Assembly: GCF_027923905.1 (NCBI RefSeq)
Contig: NZ_AP026966.1
Coordinates: forward strand, 682,001-746,000
DNA: 64,000 bases
Direction of reading: 5' to 3'
From: Massilia varians
GTDB lineage: Bacteria; Pseudomonadota; Gammaproteobacteria; Burkholderiales; Burkholderiaceae_D
Below, piece by piece: positions 19,067 to 27,611 of the stretch. How positions within the stretch are numbered: position 1 is the stretch's first letter; each line of letters opens with the position of its first letter. The notes below the pieces were generated by a model that worked only from the letters and a program-made list of their open reading frames with translations, did not search any database and was not told the origin of the DNA. The position numbers were made by a program, and so were the translations under genes.

Positions 19067-20377
19067 TTATTGCGATTTCAGCTGGATGGCCGGGGTCACC
19101 TGGCAGGCGCGCCAGGTCGGCAGCAGGCCGGCGACGATGGCGGCGGTGACGGACATGAGGAAGGTCAGCATCAGCATCTGCCAGTCCATGCGGGCGACCG
19201 CCGCCATGCCCTTGCTCTGCATGCCGATCAGGGCCAGCGCGCCGAAGGACAGCACCAGGCCGAGCACGCCCCCGACCAGGCCGACCACGCCGGTCTCGAT
19301 CAGGAATTGCTGGAACACGTCGCGGCGCGAGGCGCCAAGCGCGCGGCGCACGCCGATCTCGGAGGCGCGCACCGAGAACTTCGCCAGCAGCAGGCCGACA
19401 GTATTGACCAGGCACAGGATCAGGAAGCCGAACGCCAGCCAGGCCGACAGCTTGCTGTCGTTGCCGACCACCTTCATGTGCTCCATCCACTCCATCACGT
19501 CGTACAGCTTGTTCGGCGCATTGCGCTTCAGGCGGCCCAGCTTGCGCTGCTCGCTTGCATAGTTGTCGAGCCAGGACTGCAGTTCGGCGCGGTCGCCGCT
19601 GCTCCTGGTCTCGAACCAGGCCTGGATCCAGGTGCATTCCGAAGTCAGGAGGTTGGCGAAGCCGGGGTCGCGGTTGGCGCTGCAGTTCATGCTGCCGTTG
19701 TGGCCCATTTCATGGCGCAGCGCGGTCGAGAACGGGATGAAGAATTCTTCGGAATTGCCGAAGCGGCTGCCGCCGATCAGCCGGTAGTAGCGCGGCAGCG
19801 GATTCCAGCTGTCCAGCACGCCGACCACCGTGTACGGGGAACCGCCGATCCTGATCTGCTTGCCGACCGGGCTGGCCTCGCCGAACAGCTTTTCGGCGAC
19901 CGCGCGGCCCAGCACCACCACATCGGCGCCGCGCGCATCGTCGGCCTCGGTCCAGGGCTGGCCGTGCAGGAAGGGAACGTCGAACATGGCGAAGAAGTCG
20001 CGGGTCGGGGCCAGGCCGGAAGCGGTGAAGGCCGGGATGTCGGTGCGCGGCGGTTCGATCGGCTGATAGACGCCGTACATGGCGGTGCGGCGCTCGCCCT
20101 GGCCGCTCTTGAGGAAATTGGCGGCGTCGATGTAGCCCAGCTGGTCGTCGTTCGGACCGTCGCTCGGCGACCAGCCCTCGACCGGGCCGTTGTCCACGTG
20201 CGGCACGAACAGGCGGTCGCTCTTGGCGGGGATCGGGTCGCCCGACATCATGTGCAGGATGGTGAGCGTGGACACGCTGGCGGCCACGCCGATGGCCAGG
20301 GTCAGCACCATCAGGGCGGTCAGGGCAGGATTGCGGCGCAGGCTGCGCACGCCCAGCTTGAAGTAATAGGAGAACAT
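19067..20377 (-). CDS. ABC transporter permease, FtsX/MacB type (first permease)
   Basis: This 436-residue protein has the same layout as its neighbour: TM1 at about residues 18-40, a periplasmic domain with YTVVGVLDSW, and three C-terminal TMs after the EIGVRRALGASRRDV loop. MacB-type transporters couple ATP hydrolysis in the cytoplasm to movement of the periplasmic domain and push substrate (peptides, antibiotics, lipids) from the periplasm outwards rather than across the inner membrane. It starts 13 nt after the ATPase stop. Confidence 0.9.
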   Translation of the reverse strand: MFSYYFKLGVRSLRRNPALTALMVLTLAIGVAASVSTLTILHMMSGDPIPAKSDRLFVPHVDNGPVEGWSPSDGPNDDQLGYIDAANFLKSGQGERRTAMYGVYQPIEPPRTDIPAFTASGLAPTRDFFAMFDVPFLHGQPWTEADDARGADVVVLGRAVAEKLFGEASPVGKQIRIGGSPYTVVGVLDSWNPLPRYYRLIGGSRFGNSEEFFIPFSTALRHEMGHNGSMNCSANRDPGFANLLTSECTWIQAWFETRSSGDRAELQSWLDNYASEQRKLGRLKRNAPNKLYDVMEWMEHMKVVGNDSKLSAWLAFGFLILCLVNTVGLLLAKFSVRASEIGVRRALGASRRDVFQQFLIETGVVGLVGGVLGLVLSFGALALIGMQSKGMAAVARMDWQMLMLTFLMSVTAAIVAGLLPTWRACQVTPAIQLKSQ

Positions 20378-20390
20378 GGCGCTTGGCTCC

Positions 20391-21107
20391 TTATGCCGAC
20401 GCCGCGGCAGTCTTGGCGTCGACCAGGGTCGGGCCCTTGCGCACCAGGTCCGAGACCTGGCCGTCGATGATGTGCACGTTGCGATGGGTGCGCACCGCCA
20501 GCTCCGGGTCGTGGGTCACCATCAGGATGGTGGTGCCGGCCGCGTTGATCTCTTCCAGCAGCTCCATCACGCCGCGCGCCATCTGCGTGTCCAGGTTGCC
20601 GGTCGGTTCGTCGGCCAGCAGCAGCTTGGGTGAGCCGGCCAGCGCGCGCGCGATCGCCACACGCTGCTGCTGGCCGCCGGACAGCTCGGCCGGGAAGTGC
20701 TTCATGCGCGACGCCAGGCCGACCTTGCTGAGCGCGTCCTCGATGCGCTCCTTGCGCTCGGTCTTGTTGAAGCCGCGGTAGCGCAGCGGCACGTCGACGT
20801 TGTCGAACAGGTTCAGGTCGGGGATCAGGTTGAATCCCTGGAAGATGAAGCCCAGCTTCTCGTTGCGCAGGCGCGAGCGGGCGCTGTCGTCCAGGCCTTT
20901 TACGTTGACGCCGTCGAGGATGTACTCGCCCGAGGTGAATTCTTCCAGCAAGCCGGCGATGTTCAGGAAGCTGGTCTTGCCGGAACCGGAGGGACCGGTC
21001 ACGGTGACGAATTCGCCCTGCTTGACTTCGATCTCGAAACCGCGCAGCGCGTGGGTCTCGATCATGTGGGTGCGGTACACCTTGCTCAGGTTGGTCATGC
21101 GCAGCAT
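20391..21107 (-). CDS. ABC transporter ATP-binding protein, MacB/LolD type
   Basis: A complete 238-residue ATPase: Walker A GPSGSGKT (residues 38-45), Q-loop FQGFNL, signature LSGGQQQRVAIARAL, Walker B LLLADEPTGNLD and H-switch MVTHD. The ATG at 21107 has an AGGAG SD. The form is that of MacB, LolD and FtsE ATPases serving FtsX-type permeases, and two such permeases follow directly. It is the second gene after the sigma-54 promoter. Confidence 0.95.
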   Translation of the reverse strand: MLRMTNLSKVYRTHMIETHALRGFEIEVKQGEFVTVTGPSGSGKTSFLNIAGLLEEFTSGEYILDGVNVKGLDDSARSRLRNEKLGFIFQGFNLIPDLNLFDNVDVPLRYRGFNKTERKERIEDALSKVGLASRMKHFPAELSGGQQQRVAIARALAGSPKLLLADEPTGNLDTQMARGVMELLEEINAAGTTILMVTHDPELAVRTHRNVHIIDGQVSDLVRKGPTLVDAKTAAASA

Positions 21108-21150
21108 GGGATTCTCCTAGTTTGTGTTGGTCTTGTTCAGCGGTGATCGT

Positions 21151-22416
21151 TCAGTTGATCGTGACGCGGGTGGCGTTGTTGAAGGTGTCGGTGCCGGAGA
21201 TGACGACCTTGTCGCCCTGCTTCAGGCCCGACAGGATCTCGACGGCGGAAATGCTGGTGGCGCCCAGCTGGACCGGGGTGCGCACGGCGATCCCGTCCCG
21301 CACCACGTAGGCATGGCGTCCGCCTTCGCTTTCCACGAAGGGGCCGCGCGGCAGCATCAGGACGTTGGGGCGCTCCTCGATCAGCAGGCGCGCGGTCACG
21401 CGCTGGCTCTGACGCAGGCCTTTCGGCTGCTCGCCGTCGAAGCGCACGCGCGCCAGCACCTGGTTGCGCACCACTTCCGGCGACAGCGCCGACAGCTTGC
21501 CGGTGGCCTTGCCCGAGGGCAGGGTGATCTCGGCGTTCATGCCCAGGCCGATGTCGGCCACATAGGTTTCCGGCACCTCGACCTCGACTTCGAGCTTGGA
21601 CAGGTCGACCAGGGTCATCAGGGGCGCGTTGGCGGCCACCACCATGCGGTTCTGGACGTTGAGGGTGCCGATGAAGCCGTCCACCGGCGCGCGCACGGTC
21701 AGTTCGTCGACGCGGCGCTGGGCATTGGCCAGCGACAGGCGCTGGCGTTCCAGTTCGTTGATCTTGGTCTTCAGGGCCAGCTGGACGTCGTCGCCTTCCA
21801 GGGCCGCGGCCTGGGAGGCGTGGTTGGCGCGGATCTCGGCCGAGTTCAGGGCATCCTTGGCCTTCTGGTAATCGATCTTGGCGATGATGCCGACCTGGGC
21901 CACGCTCTCGTAGCGCTCCAGGGTGCGCTGGGCCGACAGGCGGTCGATCTCGGCGGTGTCGGCTTCGCGCTTGGCCAGCAGCTTCTGCTTGCGCGCCAGG
22001 ATCTGCTGGCGCGCCACCTCAGCCTTGAGCTGCTCGTAGCTGGAGGTCTCGCGCTTGAGTTCATCGGTCAGGTCCGGGGACTCGAGCACGGCCAGCACGT
22101 CGCCCTTCTTGACGGTGTCGCCGGCCGCGACCTTCAGGTTGACGGTGGCCGGGGCGGTCGAATACAGGGTGGGGCTGACGGCGGCCACGATGCGGCCGTT
22201 CACTGATGCGTCGCGCACCAGAGGCCCGCGCGTGACCTCGGCGATGCGCAGGCGGGCTTCGCTGACGGAGTGTTCGCTGCTGGTCCAGGCGCCCAGCACG
22301 GCGACGCTGATGGCGAGCAGGGCGGCGGCGCCGCCCACCCACAGCGCGCGGCGCTTGAGCTTGTGGACCGGGGCCGGAGTGAGGACGGCGTCTTGTTCTG
22401 AGGTATCGCGGATCAT
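21151..22416 (-). CDS. HlyD/MacA-type periplasmic adaptor (membrane fusion protein)
   Basis: A 421-residue adaptor with an N-terminal TM anchor (about residues 22-42), a lipoyl half-motif (VAAGDTVKKGDVLAVLESPDL), a long coiled-coil hairpin rich in Glu, Lys, Leu and Gln, the second lipoyl half (VRAPVDGFIG) and beta-barrel segments. It would link the FtsX permeases to an outer-membrane channel; no TolC gene is nearby. ATG 22416 is preferred: the alternative TTG at 22452 lies within the sigma-54 promoter and could not be in the transcript. Confidence 0.9.
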   Translation of the reverse strand: MIRDTSEQDAVLTPAPVHKLKRRALWVGGAAALLAISVAVLGAWTSSEHSVSEARLRIAEVTRGPLVRDASVNGRIVAAVSPTLYSTAPATVNLKVAAGDTVKKGDVLAVLESPDLTDELKRETSSYEQLKAEVARQQILARKQKLLAKREADTAEIDRLSAQRTLERYESVAQVGIIAKIDYQKAKDALNSAEIRANHASQAAALEGDDVQLALKTKINELERQRLSLANAQRRVDELTVRAPVDGFIGTLNVQNRMVVAANAPLMTLVDLSKLEVEVEVPETYVADIGLGMNAEITLPSGKATGKLSALSPEVVRNQVLARVRFDGEQPKGLRQSQRVTARLLIEERPNVLMLPRGPFVESEGGRHAYVVRDGIAVRTPVQLGATSISAVEILSGLKQGDKVVISGTDTFNNATRVTIN

Positions 22417-22452
22417 GGCATCTTGGGTGATAAGCTTGGATGGCGTCGTCAA

Positions 22453-22468
22453 TGCATGATCCGTGCCA
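22453..22468 (-). promoter_or_regulatory. Sigma-54 (-24/-12) promoter of the ABC exporter operon
   Basis: Read on the minus strand the sequence is TGGCACG-GATC-ATGCA, with GG and GC exactly 10 nt apart, against the consensus TGGCACG-N4-TTGCA (one mismatch). The expected transcript start is near 22442, leaving a leader of about 26 nt before ATG 22416. The regulator encoded in this operon is a sigma-54 activator, which supports the call. Confidence 0.85.
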
Positions 22469-22511
22469 ATGAGCTAAGTAATTGGTTCCATGAGAAATAT
22501 TACTGCCGCGT

Positions 22512-22564
22512 CCGGTGTCCGCAGTGTCCGTCATGACGCTGGGCGGACAGCGACCGGACACCGG
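22512..22564. promoter_or_regulatory. Palindromic enhancer-like sites (TGTCCG/CGGACA)
   Basis: There is an outer inverted repeat CCGGTGTCCG (22512-22521) / CGGACACCGG (22555-22564) and an inner pair TGTCCG (22525-22530) / CGGACA (22544-22549); both share a centre near 22537. The sites lie about 45-95 bp upstream of the -24 element, a normal distance for a sigma-54 activator. They are also close to the divergent MutS-like gene. Binding by the regulator at 16455-17786 is an inference. Confidence 0.7.
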
Positions 22565-22617
22565 CGGCGTGACAAAGATTGAGTATTCCGCCCAGGCGCG
22601 CTGCTACCATCCCTGCC

Positions 22618-24211
22618 ATGCCGTCCACTCCTGCCTCCTTGCTGCGCTATCTTTCCGACCTCTTCAAGCCTGCAGCCGACCGCGAACCGCCGTCGCCCTT
22701 TTTTACTTCCGAGGAAATCGGCCGCCTGCATCGGGCAGACCTGGACCCGAAGACCGCGCTCGACGACCAGACCTGGCACGACCTGCTGCTCGCATCCTGG
22801 GAGGAGCGCCTGGCGCAGGAGACCAGCGTCTATGGGCGCCAGCTGCTGCATCGCCGCCTGCGCGCGGGCTTGCCGGATGCCGACTGCGCGGCCTTGAGCG
22901 CTCGCCTGCGCGGCCTGCTGGAGGAGCCGGAACGTCTCGATGCGCTGGACAAGGCCCTGCGGCCGCTGCGTTTTGCCGAAACGGAGGTCGCCGGCCTGCT
23001 GTTCGGCGGTCCTGGCAGCGACCTGCCGCAGCCACCGTGGTGGAGCCGCCTGCTCTGGACGCTGCCGCTGTTCCTGCTGTTGTGCCTCGGCCTGCTGGCG
23101 ACCCAGCCGCTCGGCTGGATGGCGACGCTCGCCGCGCTGGCGCCGCTGATGGCGCTGCAGATCCGCTACCACCACCGCCTCGAGCTGTGGAAGAACACGC
23201 TGGAGAGCCTGGGCGCGCTGCTGGCCGGCAGCCACGCGCTGGCGCAACTCGGCGGCCATCTGCTGGAGCCCTTCGTCGAGGAGCGCGCCATGGCCGCACG
23301 CCTGCACGGGCGCATCGGCCGCCCGCTGCTGCTGCGCATGATCCCGGCCGGCGAGGCCTACATGAACTGGTTCGCCGCCCATAACGTCCGCCGCTACTGG
23401 AAGACCGTCCGCGCCGTGGCCGACGCGCGCGACTTCCTGCGCGCCTGCTATCTGCGCAGCGCCGAGCTGGAGGCCGACGTGGCGCTGGCCCGCCACCTGC
23501 GCCGGCAGGAGACCTGGTGCTGGGCCGAGCGCAGCCCCGCGCGCGCCCTGCACCTGCAGGGCGGCGTGCATCCGCTGATGGAGATGCCGGCGCCGCTGTC
23601 CGTCAGCCTGGACGGGCAGGGCGGTTTCATCTCGGGCCAGAACGCCTCGGGAAAAAAGCACCTTCCTGCGCATGGTGGGCTTGAACCTGGTGGCGGCGCG
23701 CGCCTTCGGCTTCTGCTACGCCGAGCATGCGCGCCTGCCTGCCGTGCCGGTGCGCGCCAGCATGCAGAACGAGGATTCGCTGCTGGGCGGCGAAAGCCTG
23801 TATATGTCGGAGCTGCGCCGGGCGCGCGAACTGCTCGATGCGAGCGGGGCGCTGGCCGGCATCTGCCTGGTCGACGAGGTCTTCCGCGGCACCAACCACC
23901 TGGAATCGGTGTCGGCCGCCGCGGCGGTGCTGGAAAGCCTGTGCGAGCGCGACCTGGTACTGGTCTCGTCGCACAACCTGGTGCTGGCGCGAATCCTCGC
24001 CGACAAGCTGGAGCCTTTCCGCATCGATAGCGCTAGCGGCCGGCCGGTCCTGCTGCCGGGCGTGCTGCGCGACCCGAACGGCATCGCGCTGCTGGCCACG
24101 CAGGGTTTCGGGGCGCGGATCGAGGGCCGGGCCGCCGAGGTGGCGCGCTGGCTCAGCGCACACCTGGCCGAGCCCGAAGCGAAGCAGCCGCCAGCCCTCA
24201 GTTGCGCTTGA
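22618..24211 (+). pseudogene. MutS-family membrane ATPase, frameshift in the P-loop
   Basis: The first part (22618 to about 23655) has a helical lever-like domain and two adjacent TM segments (about residues 142-180). The frame breaks at a run of six A (23652-23657) inside the MutS Walker A, reading GQNASGKK instead of GQNASGKST. Removing one A restores a 530-residue protein, with the rest of the MutS ATPase domain in the +1 frame (FLRMVGLNL, SMQNEDSL, LVDEVFRGTN Walker B, SSHN). The DNA-binding mismatch domain of true MutS is absent. Either the gene is broken or the base is a sequencing error. The start ATG 22618 is divergent from the ABC operon. Confidence 0.85.
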
Positions 24212-24217
24212 ACAAAC

Positions 24218-24308
24218 CGGGGTCAGGTCTGACATTCGGACACAAGCTCGGCAGTTGAAGTCACTGTCGCAAGCTTGAGTCCGTGTCTAAATGTCAGACC
24301 TGACCCCG
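24218..24308. repeat. Small inverted-repeat element (GGGGTCAGGTCTGACATT family)
   Basis: GGGGTCAGGTCTGACATT (24219-24236) is repeated inverted at 24289-24306, and weaker pairing continues inward (NNGACAC). The region 24212-24324 is bounded by two copies of TCAGTTGCGCTTGA (24198-24211 and 24325-24338). The left copy ends the MutS-like gene (TGA) and the right copy ends the opposite gene (TCA on the plus strand). It can fold into a long hairpin between the convergent genes and may act as a terminator for both. Confidence 0.85.
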
Positions 24309-24324
24309 ATCTTTCACCGATCTT

Positions 24325-26115
24325 TCAGTTGCGCTTGAGCGGCTTGCCGTTCGCAATCACCTCGCGGCAGTCGCCGCGCATGGTGGCGTCGTCGTAGTCG
24401 GTCCAGCCGTAGCTGTCGACGTAGCGCTTGTGGCGCTTGAAGGCCGGATTGACGAAACTGCGCTCCAGGCTGTCGCCGGGATAGCGGATGTCGGCCATGT
24501 CGAGCACCGTGTGGAACATGTTTTCGGTCGAGAGCCTGGCCTTGCGGTGGCGCCGCAGTTGCTCGACCTTGCCGGGGAAGCGCTCGCCATAGCTGCTTGA
24601 ATACCAGACGAAGGCCGGCACGTGGAATTCGTACTGCGTGTTGTGGCCGTGGAAGGCAATCTTGCATGACTTGTCGTACAGGGTCTGGCCATGGTCGGCC
24701 ACGTACAGCATGGACGCGGGCAGGCCGGTCTCTTTCAGCACCCCGATCACGTTCGCCAGGAACCAGTCGGTATACAGGATGGCGCTGTCGTAGCTGTTGT
24801 TCATCTGCGGCTCGAGGCGCGGATTGGTGTAGTCGGGCTTCTCGACTGACTTCAGCGAGGGCTGCCAGCGGTCGAATTCCTGCGGATAGCGGTGCGCGTA
24901 GTTCCAGTGGCTGCCCAGCGTGTGCAGCACCACCAGCACCTTCTGCGCCGGATCGTCGATAGCGCGCCGCAGCGGTTCGAGCAGCACCGCGTCGTGGTTG
25001 GAGGCGTCGGACACGCTGCCCAGGTTCAGGAACTGGACGTCGTCCGCCTCTTTCGCAAACACCGACACCGGGGTATCGAACTTGCCGAACGAGACCTGGT
25101 TCGAGATCCAGAAGGTCTTGAAGCCGGCCTCCTTGAACGCGGACAGGAAGGATTTTTCCGAGAAGCCGTCTTTCAGGCTCTGCATCGCGGATTTGCGCGA
25201 GATGATCACCGGCACCGACAGGCGGGTGGCCGAGACCGGCGTGATCACGTCCTTCAGCATGACCAGGTTTTCTTCCTGCGCCAGCAGGGGATTGGTCTCG
25301 CGTGCATAGCCGTTCAGGCTCCAGCGGTCATAGCGCGAGGATTCGCCCAGCACCACCACGACGACCTGCGGCCCGTGCCCGTCGCCGACCTGCTTCGCAT
25401 GAAAGCGGAAGGCGGCGCTGCGCCGGTTCAGTTCGGCCAGGTAGACCCGCTCTTTATAGAAGTCGAGGCCGCGCGCGCTCAGGCCGAAGGGCCAGGACTG
25501 GGCGAACAGCGCCAGGTCGACCGGCGGCCTGGTCCAGGCCGGGAGGCTTGGCCAGCTTCCCGTGGAGGCGGCGGCGTGCTTGCCGTCGGCCTGGGCGAAG
25601 CCGAACTTCTGCCCGTAGGCCAGCACCACGGCGCCGGCGCCGAGCACCGCCAGCACGACCCAGCGCGAGCGGTCGTTCCAGTCCAGGTCGCGGGTGCGCC
25701 AGGCGGCCACCCAGGTCGAGCCGAACCACAGCAGCACGCCGACGATCACCGCGCCCAGCAGCCAGGCTTTTCCGCCCAGGAATTCCAATGCCTCGCTGGG
25801 GCTGGTCTCGGCGATGATGCCCAGGTGGTGCGTCGAGATCCCCTGGCCGTAATGGACCAGCAGGTAGAGTTCGGTCGGCAGGGCCAGGAAGGCCGGCAGC
25901 AGGGCCCAGTGGAACCAGGCCGGGCGCTTGCACAGGGCCCAGGCGGCGATCCAGGCGAACACGCCGGCGCCCAGCAGCTGCCACGGGTCGCTGCCGCCTT
26001 GCGCGCCCGGCAGGTCCAACAGCTTCGCTGCGAAAGGCGTGCTGGAGAGCAGGGCATAGCTCAGCAGCAGGTACAGGTTGGCGGGGCGCAGCAAACGCGG
26101 CAGCAGACGGGACAT
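24325..26115 (-). CDS. Phosphoethanolamine transferase (EptA/CptA-like, sulfatase fold)
   Basis: A 596-residue protein with five predicted N-terminal TM segments (within about residues 10-175) and a periplasmic alkaline-phosphatase/sulfatase-like domain. The nucleophile region is VLGESSRYDRWSLNGY (a Ser at the usual Thr place). Further metal-site motifs are LHTLGSHWNY and YVADHGQTL. Enzymes of this family move phosphoethanolamine from phosphatidylethanolamine to lipid A or core sugars and can change polymyxin sensitivity. Which acceptor applies here cannot be told from sequence. The gene ends in the 14-bp repeat that bounds the element at 24212-24324. Confidence 0.87.
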   Translation of the reverse strand: MSRLLPRLLRPANLYLLLSYALLSSTPFAAKLLDLPGAQGGSDPWQLLGAGVFAWIAAWALCKRPAWFHWALLPAFLALPTELYLLVHYGQGISTHHLGIIAETSPSEALEFLGGKAWLLGAVIVGVLLWFGSTWVAAWRTRDLDWNDRSRWVVLAVLGAGAVVLAYGQKFGFAQADGKHAAASTGSWPSLPAWTRPPVDLALFAQSWPFGLSARGLDFYKERVYLAELNRRSAAFRFHAKQVGDGHGPQVVVVVLGESSRYDRWSLNGYARETNPLLAQEENLVMLKDVITPVSATRLSVPVIISRKSAMQSLKDGFSEKSFLSAFKEAGFKTFWISNQVSFGKFDTPVSVFAKEADDVQFLNLGSVSDASNHDAVLLEPLRRAIDDPAQKVLVVLHTLGSHWNYAHRYPQEFDRWQPSLKSVEKPDYTNPRLEPQMNNSYDSAILYTDWFLANVIGVLKETGLPASMLYVADHGQTLYDKSCKIAFHGHNTQYEFHVPAFVWYSSSYGERFPGKVEQLRRHRKARLSTENMFHTVLDMADIRYPGDSLERSFVNPAFKRHKRYVDSYGWTDYDDATMRGDCREVIANGKPLKRN

Positions 26116-26276
26116 CGGGCGGGAAGAAGGCGAAATCGGCTATTATCCTGTCTTTATAGCCGGAAATACACTATCTTCGCCGCAAGCTTGACGGCGGCTT
26201 TGTAGCAGGCTTGCCACATCCACCACGGTAAACCCCAGGTTTACCCGAACCCCGGCTTCACCGGCCGGCAAAGCGG

Positions 26277-26305
26277 TTGACCCACTTGCGCATCGGGTCT
26301 ATACT
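26277..26305 (+). promoter_or_regulatory. Sigma-70 promoter of the str operon
   Basis: TTGACC (26277-26282), a 17-bp spacer, then TATACT (26300-26305): 5/6 matches in each hexamer with ideal spacing. The transcript would start near 26312 and run through rpsL-rpsG-fusA-tuf, possibly to rpsJ. Confidence 0.85.
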
Positions 26306-26408
26306 CGCGAGTTCTCGAATTTATTCTGCACATGTTATAAGCACCGCGCCTTCGCTGCCGCTCCTTCGGTGAGTGGCTTTCGTCGCCTCTGCTTTGGGTA
26401 GCGAATTT

Positions 26409-26452
26409 GGGACTAGGTTTCAGTCCCCGGACAAGCGCAACAAGGGTCCGGG
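26409..26452 (+). promoter_or_regulatory. Alternative hairpins in the rpsL leader
   Basis: GGGACT (26409-26414) can pair with AGTCCC (26422-26427). CCCGGAC (26426-26432) can pair with GTCCGGG (26446-26452). The two stems share bases 26426-26427, so they compete. No U-tract follows, so a translational or antisense role is as likely as attenuation. Confidence 0.4.
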
Positions 26453-26488
26453 TCATCAACGTAGTAATCTTTGTTGGATTTTTGAACG

Positions 26489-26875
26489 ATGCCAACCATC
26501 AATCAACTGATTCGCAAGCCGCGTGAAGCCGCGGTTGTGAAGAGCAAGTCCCCGGCACTGGAAAACTGCCCGCAGAAGCGCGGCGTTTGCACCCGTGTCT
26601 ACACCACGACCCCGAAGAAGCCGAACTCGGCACTGCGTAAGGTCGCTAAAGTTCGCCTGACCAACGGTTTCGAAGTCATTTCGTACATCGGCGGTGAAGG
26701 CCACAACCTGCAAGAGCACAGCGTCGTCCTGATCCGCGGCGGCCGTGTGAAAGACTTGCCGGGTGTGCGTTACCACATGGTCCGCGGCGCACTGGATACC
26801 CAGGGCGTGAAAGACCGTAAGCAGGCTCGCTCGAAGTACGGTGCGAAGCGCGCCAAGGCCGGCGCCAAGAAGTAA
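26489..26875 (+). CDS. rpsL: 30S ribosomal protein S12
   Basis: A 128-residue decoding-centre protein with the invariant blocks [21 protein letters not shown] and [13 protein letters not shown]. The residues linked to streptomycin resistance are wild type (K43 in PKKPN; K in GGRVKDLPG), so the protein predicts sensitivity. It is first in the str operon. The SD is weak (GGA, 26475-26477), so leader structure may matter for translation. Confidence 0.98.
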   Translation: MPTINQLIRKPREAAVVKSKSPALENCPQKRGVCTRVYTTTPKKPNSALRKVAKVRLTNGFEVISYIGGEGHNLQEHSVVLIRGGRVKDLPGVRYHMVRGALDTQGVKDRKQARSKYGAKRAKAGAKK

Positions 26876-26980
26876 TTCTTCGCGTAGCCCTGCGGACCCT
26901 GTCACAAACAGGTCACATTAAAAAGTTAAGTTGAGCCGGCCGGAAGGCCGAGTAAGTGAAAGATCATGAGGGTCTTTCGC

Positions 26981-26999
26981 GAGTGCGGACACCGCACTC
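26981..26999 (+). promoter_or_regulatory. Stem-loop in the rpsL-rpsG gap
   Basis: GAGTGCGG (26981-26988), loop ACA, CCGCACTC (26992-26999): a perfect 8-bp stem 17 nt before the rpsG SD. A weaker stem GAAAGA/TCTTTC precedes it. In E. coli the rpsL-rpsG gap binds S7 for autoregulation; this may be the counterpart here (inference). Confidence 0.45.
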
Positions 27000-27023
27000 A
27001 ACTGAAGATAGGAAGGAATTGAA

Positions 27024-27494
27024 ATGCCACGTCGTCGTGAAGTACCCAAGCGCGAGATTCTGCCGGATCCAAAATTCGGCAACACCGATGTCGCCAAGTT
27101 CGTCAACGTTCTGATGCTGTCCGGTAAGAAATCGGTCGCTGAAAACATCATCTACGGTGCGTTCGAATACATCCAGACCAAATCGGGCAAGGACCCGCTG
27201 GAAGTGTTCACGACCGCGATCAACAACTGCAAGCCGATGGTCGAGGTGAAATCCCGCCGTGTCGGCGGCGCCAACTACCAGGTGCCAGTGGAAGTTCGTC
27301 CGGTTCGTCGTATGGCGCTGTCCATGCGTTGGTTGCGCGAAGCCGCAAACAAGCGCAGCGAAAAATCCATGCCACAACGCCTGGGTGGTGAACTGATGGA
27401 AGCGGCTGAAATGCGCGGCGGCGCGATGAAGCGCCGTGACGAAGTGCACCGCATGGCAGAAGCGAACAAAGCGTTCTCGCACTTCCGCTTCTAA
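27024..27494 (+). CDS. rpsG: 30S ribosomal protein S7
   Basis: 156 residues, the usual length, with the family start [18 protein letters not shown] and the motif [13 protein letters not shown]. It nucleates assembly of the 30S head by binding the 3' domain of 16S rRNA. The SD is AGGAAGGA (27010-27017). In E. coli S7 represses its own cistron and fusA; the structured gap upstream is compatible with that. Confidence 0.98.
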   Translation: MPRRREVPKREILPDPKFGNTDVAKFVNVLMLSGKKSVAENIIYGAFEYIQTKSGKDPLEVFTTAINNCKPMVEVKSRRVGGANYQVPVEVRPVRRMALSMRWLREAANKRSEKSMPQRLGGELMEAAEMRGGAMKRRDEVHRMAEANKAFSHFRF

Positions 27495-27611
27495 GCACAT
27501 GGCCAAACCCCTTCGGGGAGTGCGGCCTGCAGTATCTGTTGTTCAGGCCGGGCGCGTTTTGATCGTCAAAATGCCGTCCGGTTTTGTCCATTCAAAGATT
27601 TAGGAAAAATT

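Larger units (their letters stand above)
26116..26488. other. Intergenic region between phosphoethanolamine transferase and rpsL
   Basis: These 373 bp hold no gene. They contain the start region of the minus-strand transferase gene (no clear promoter seen), the rpsL promoter (26277-26305) and a leader of about 180 nt before rpsL with competing hairpins (26409-26452). Confidence 0.8.

Noticed and set aside
14899..19562. Very long open frames on the strand opposite the kinase, regulator and permease genes
   Set aside because: High-GC codon bias keeps the opposite strand open. The products are low-complexity, rich in Arg, Gly, Ala, Gln and His, and have no domain sense, while the minus-strand genes have clear motifs.
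22450..22452. TTG as the start codon of the HlyD-type adaptor
   Set aside because: It lies next to the -12 element of the sigma-54 promoter, upstream of the expected transcript start, and has no SD.
23652..23658. A AAA AAG slippery heptamer in phase in the MutS-like gene, as a programmed -1 frameshift
   Set aside because: A -1 shift leads to a stop after about eight codons. The frame that restores the ATPase is +1, so dnaX-type slippage does not explain it.
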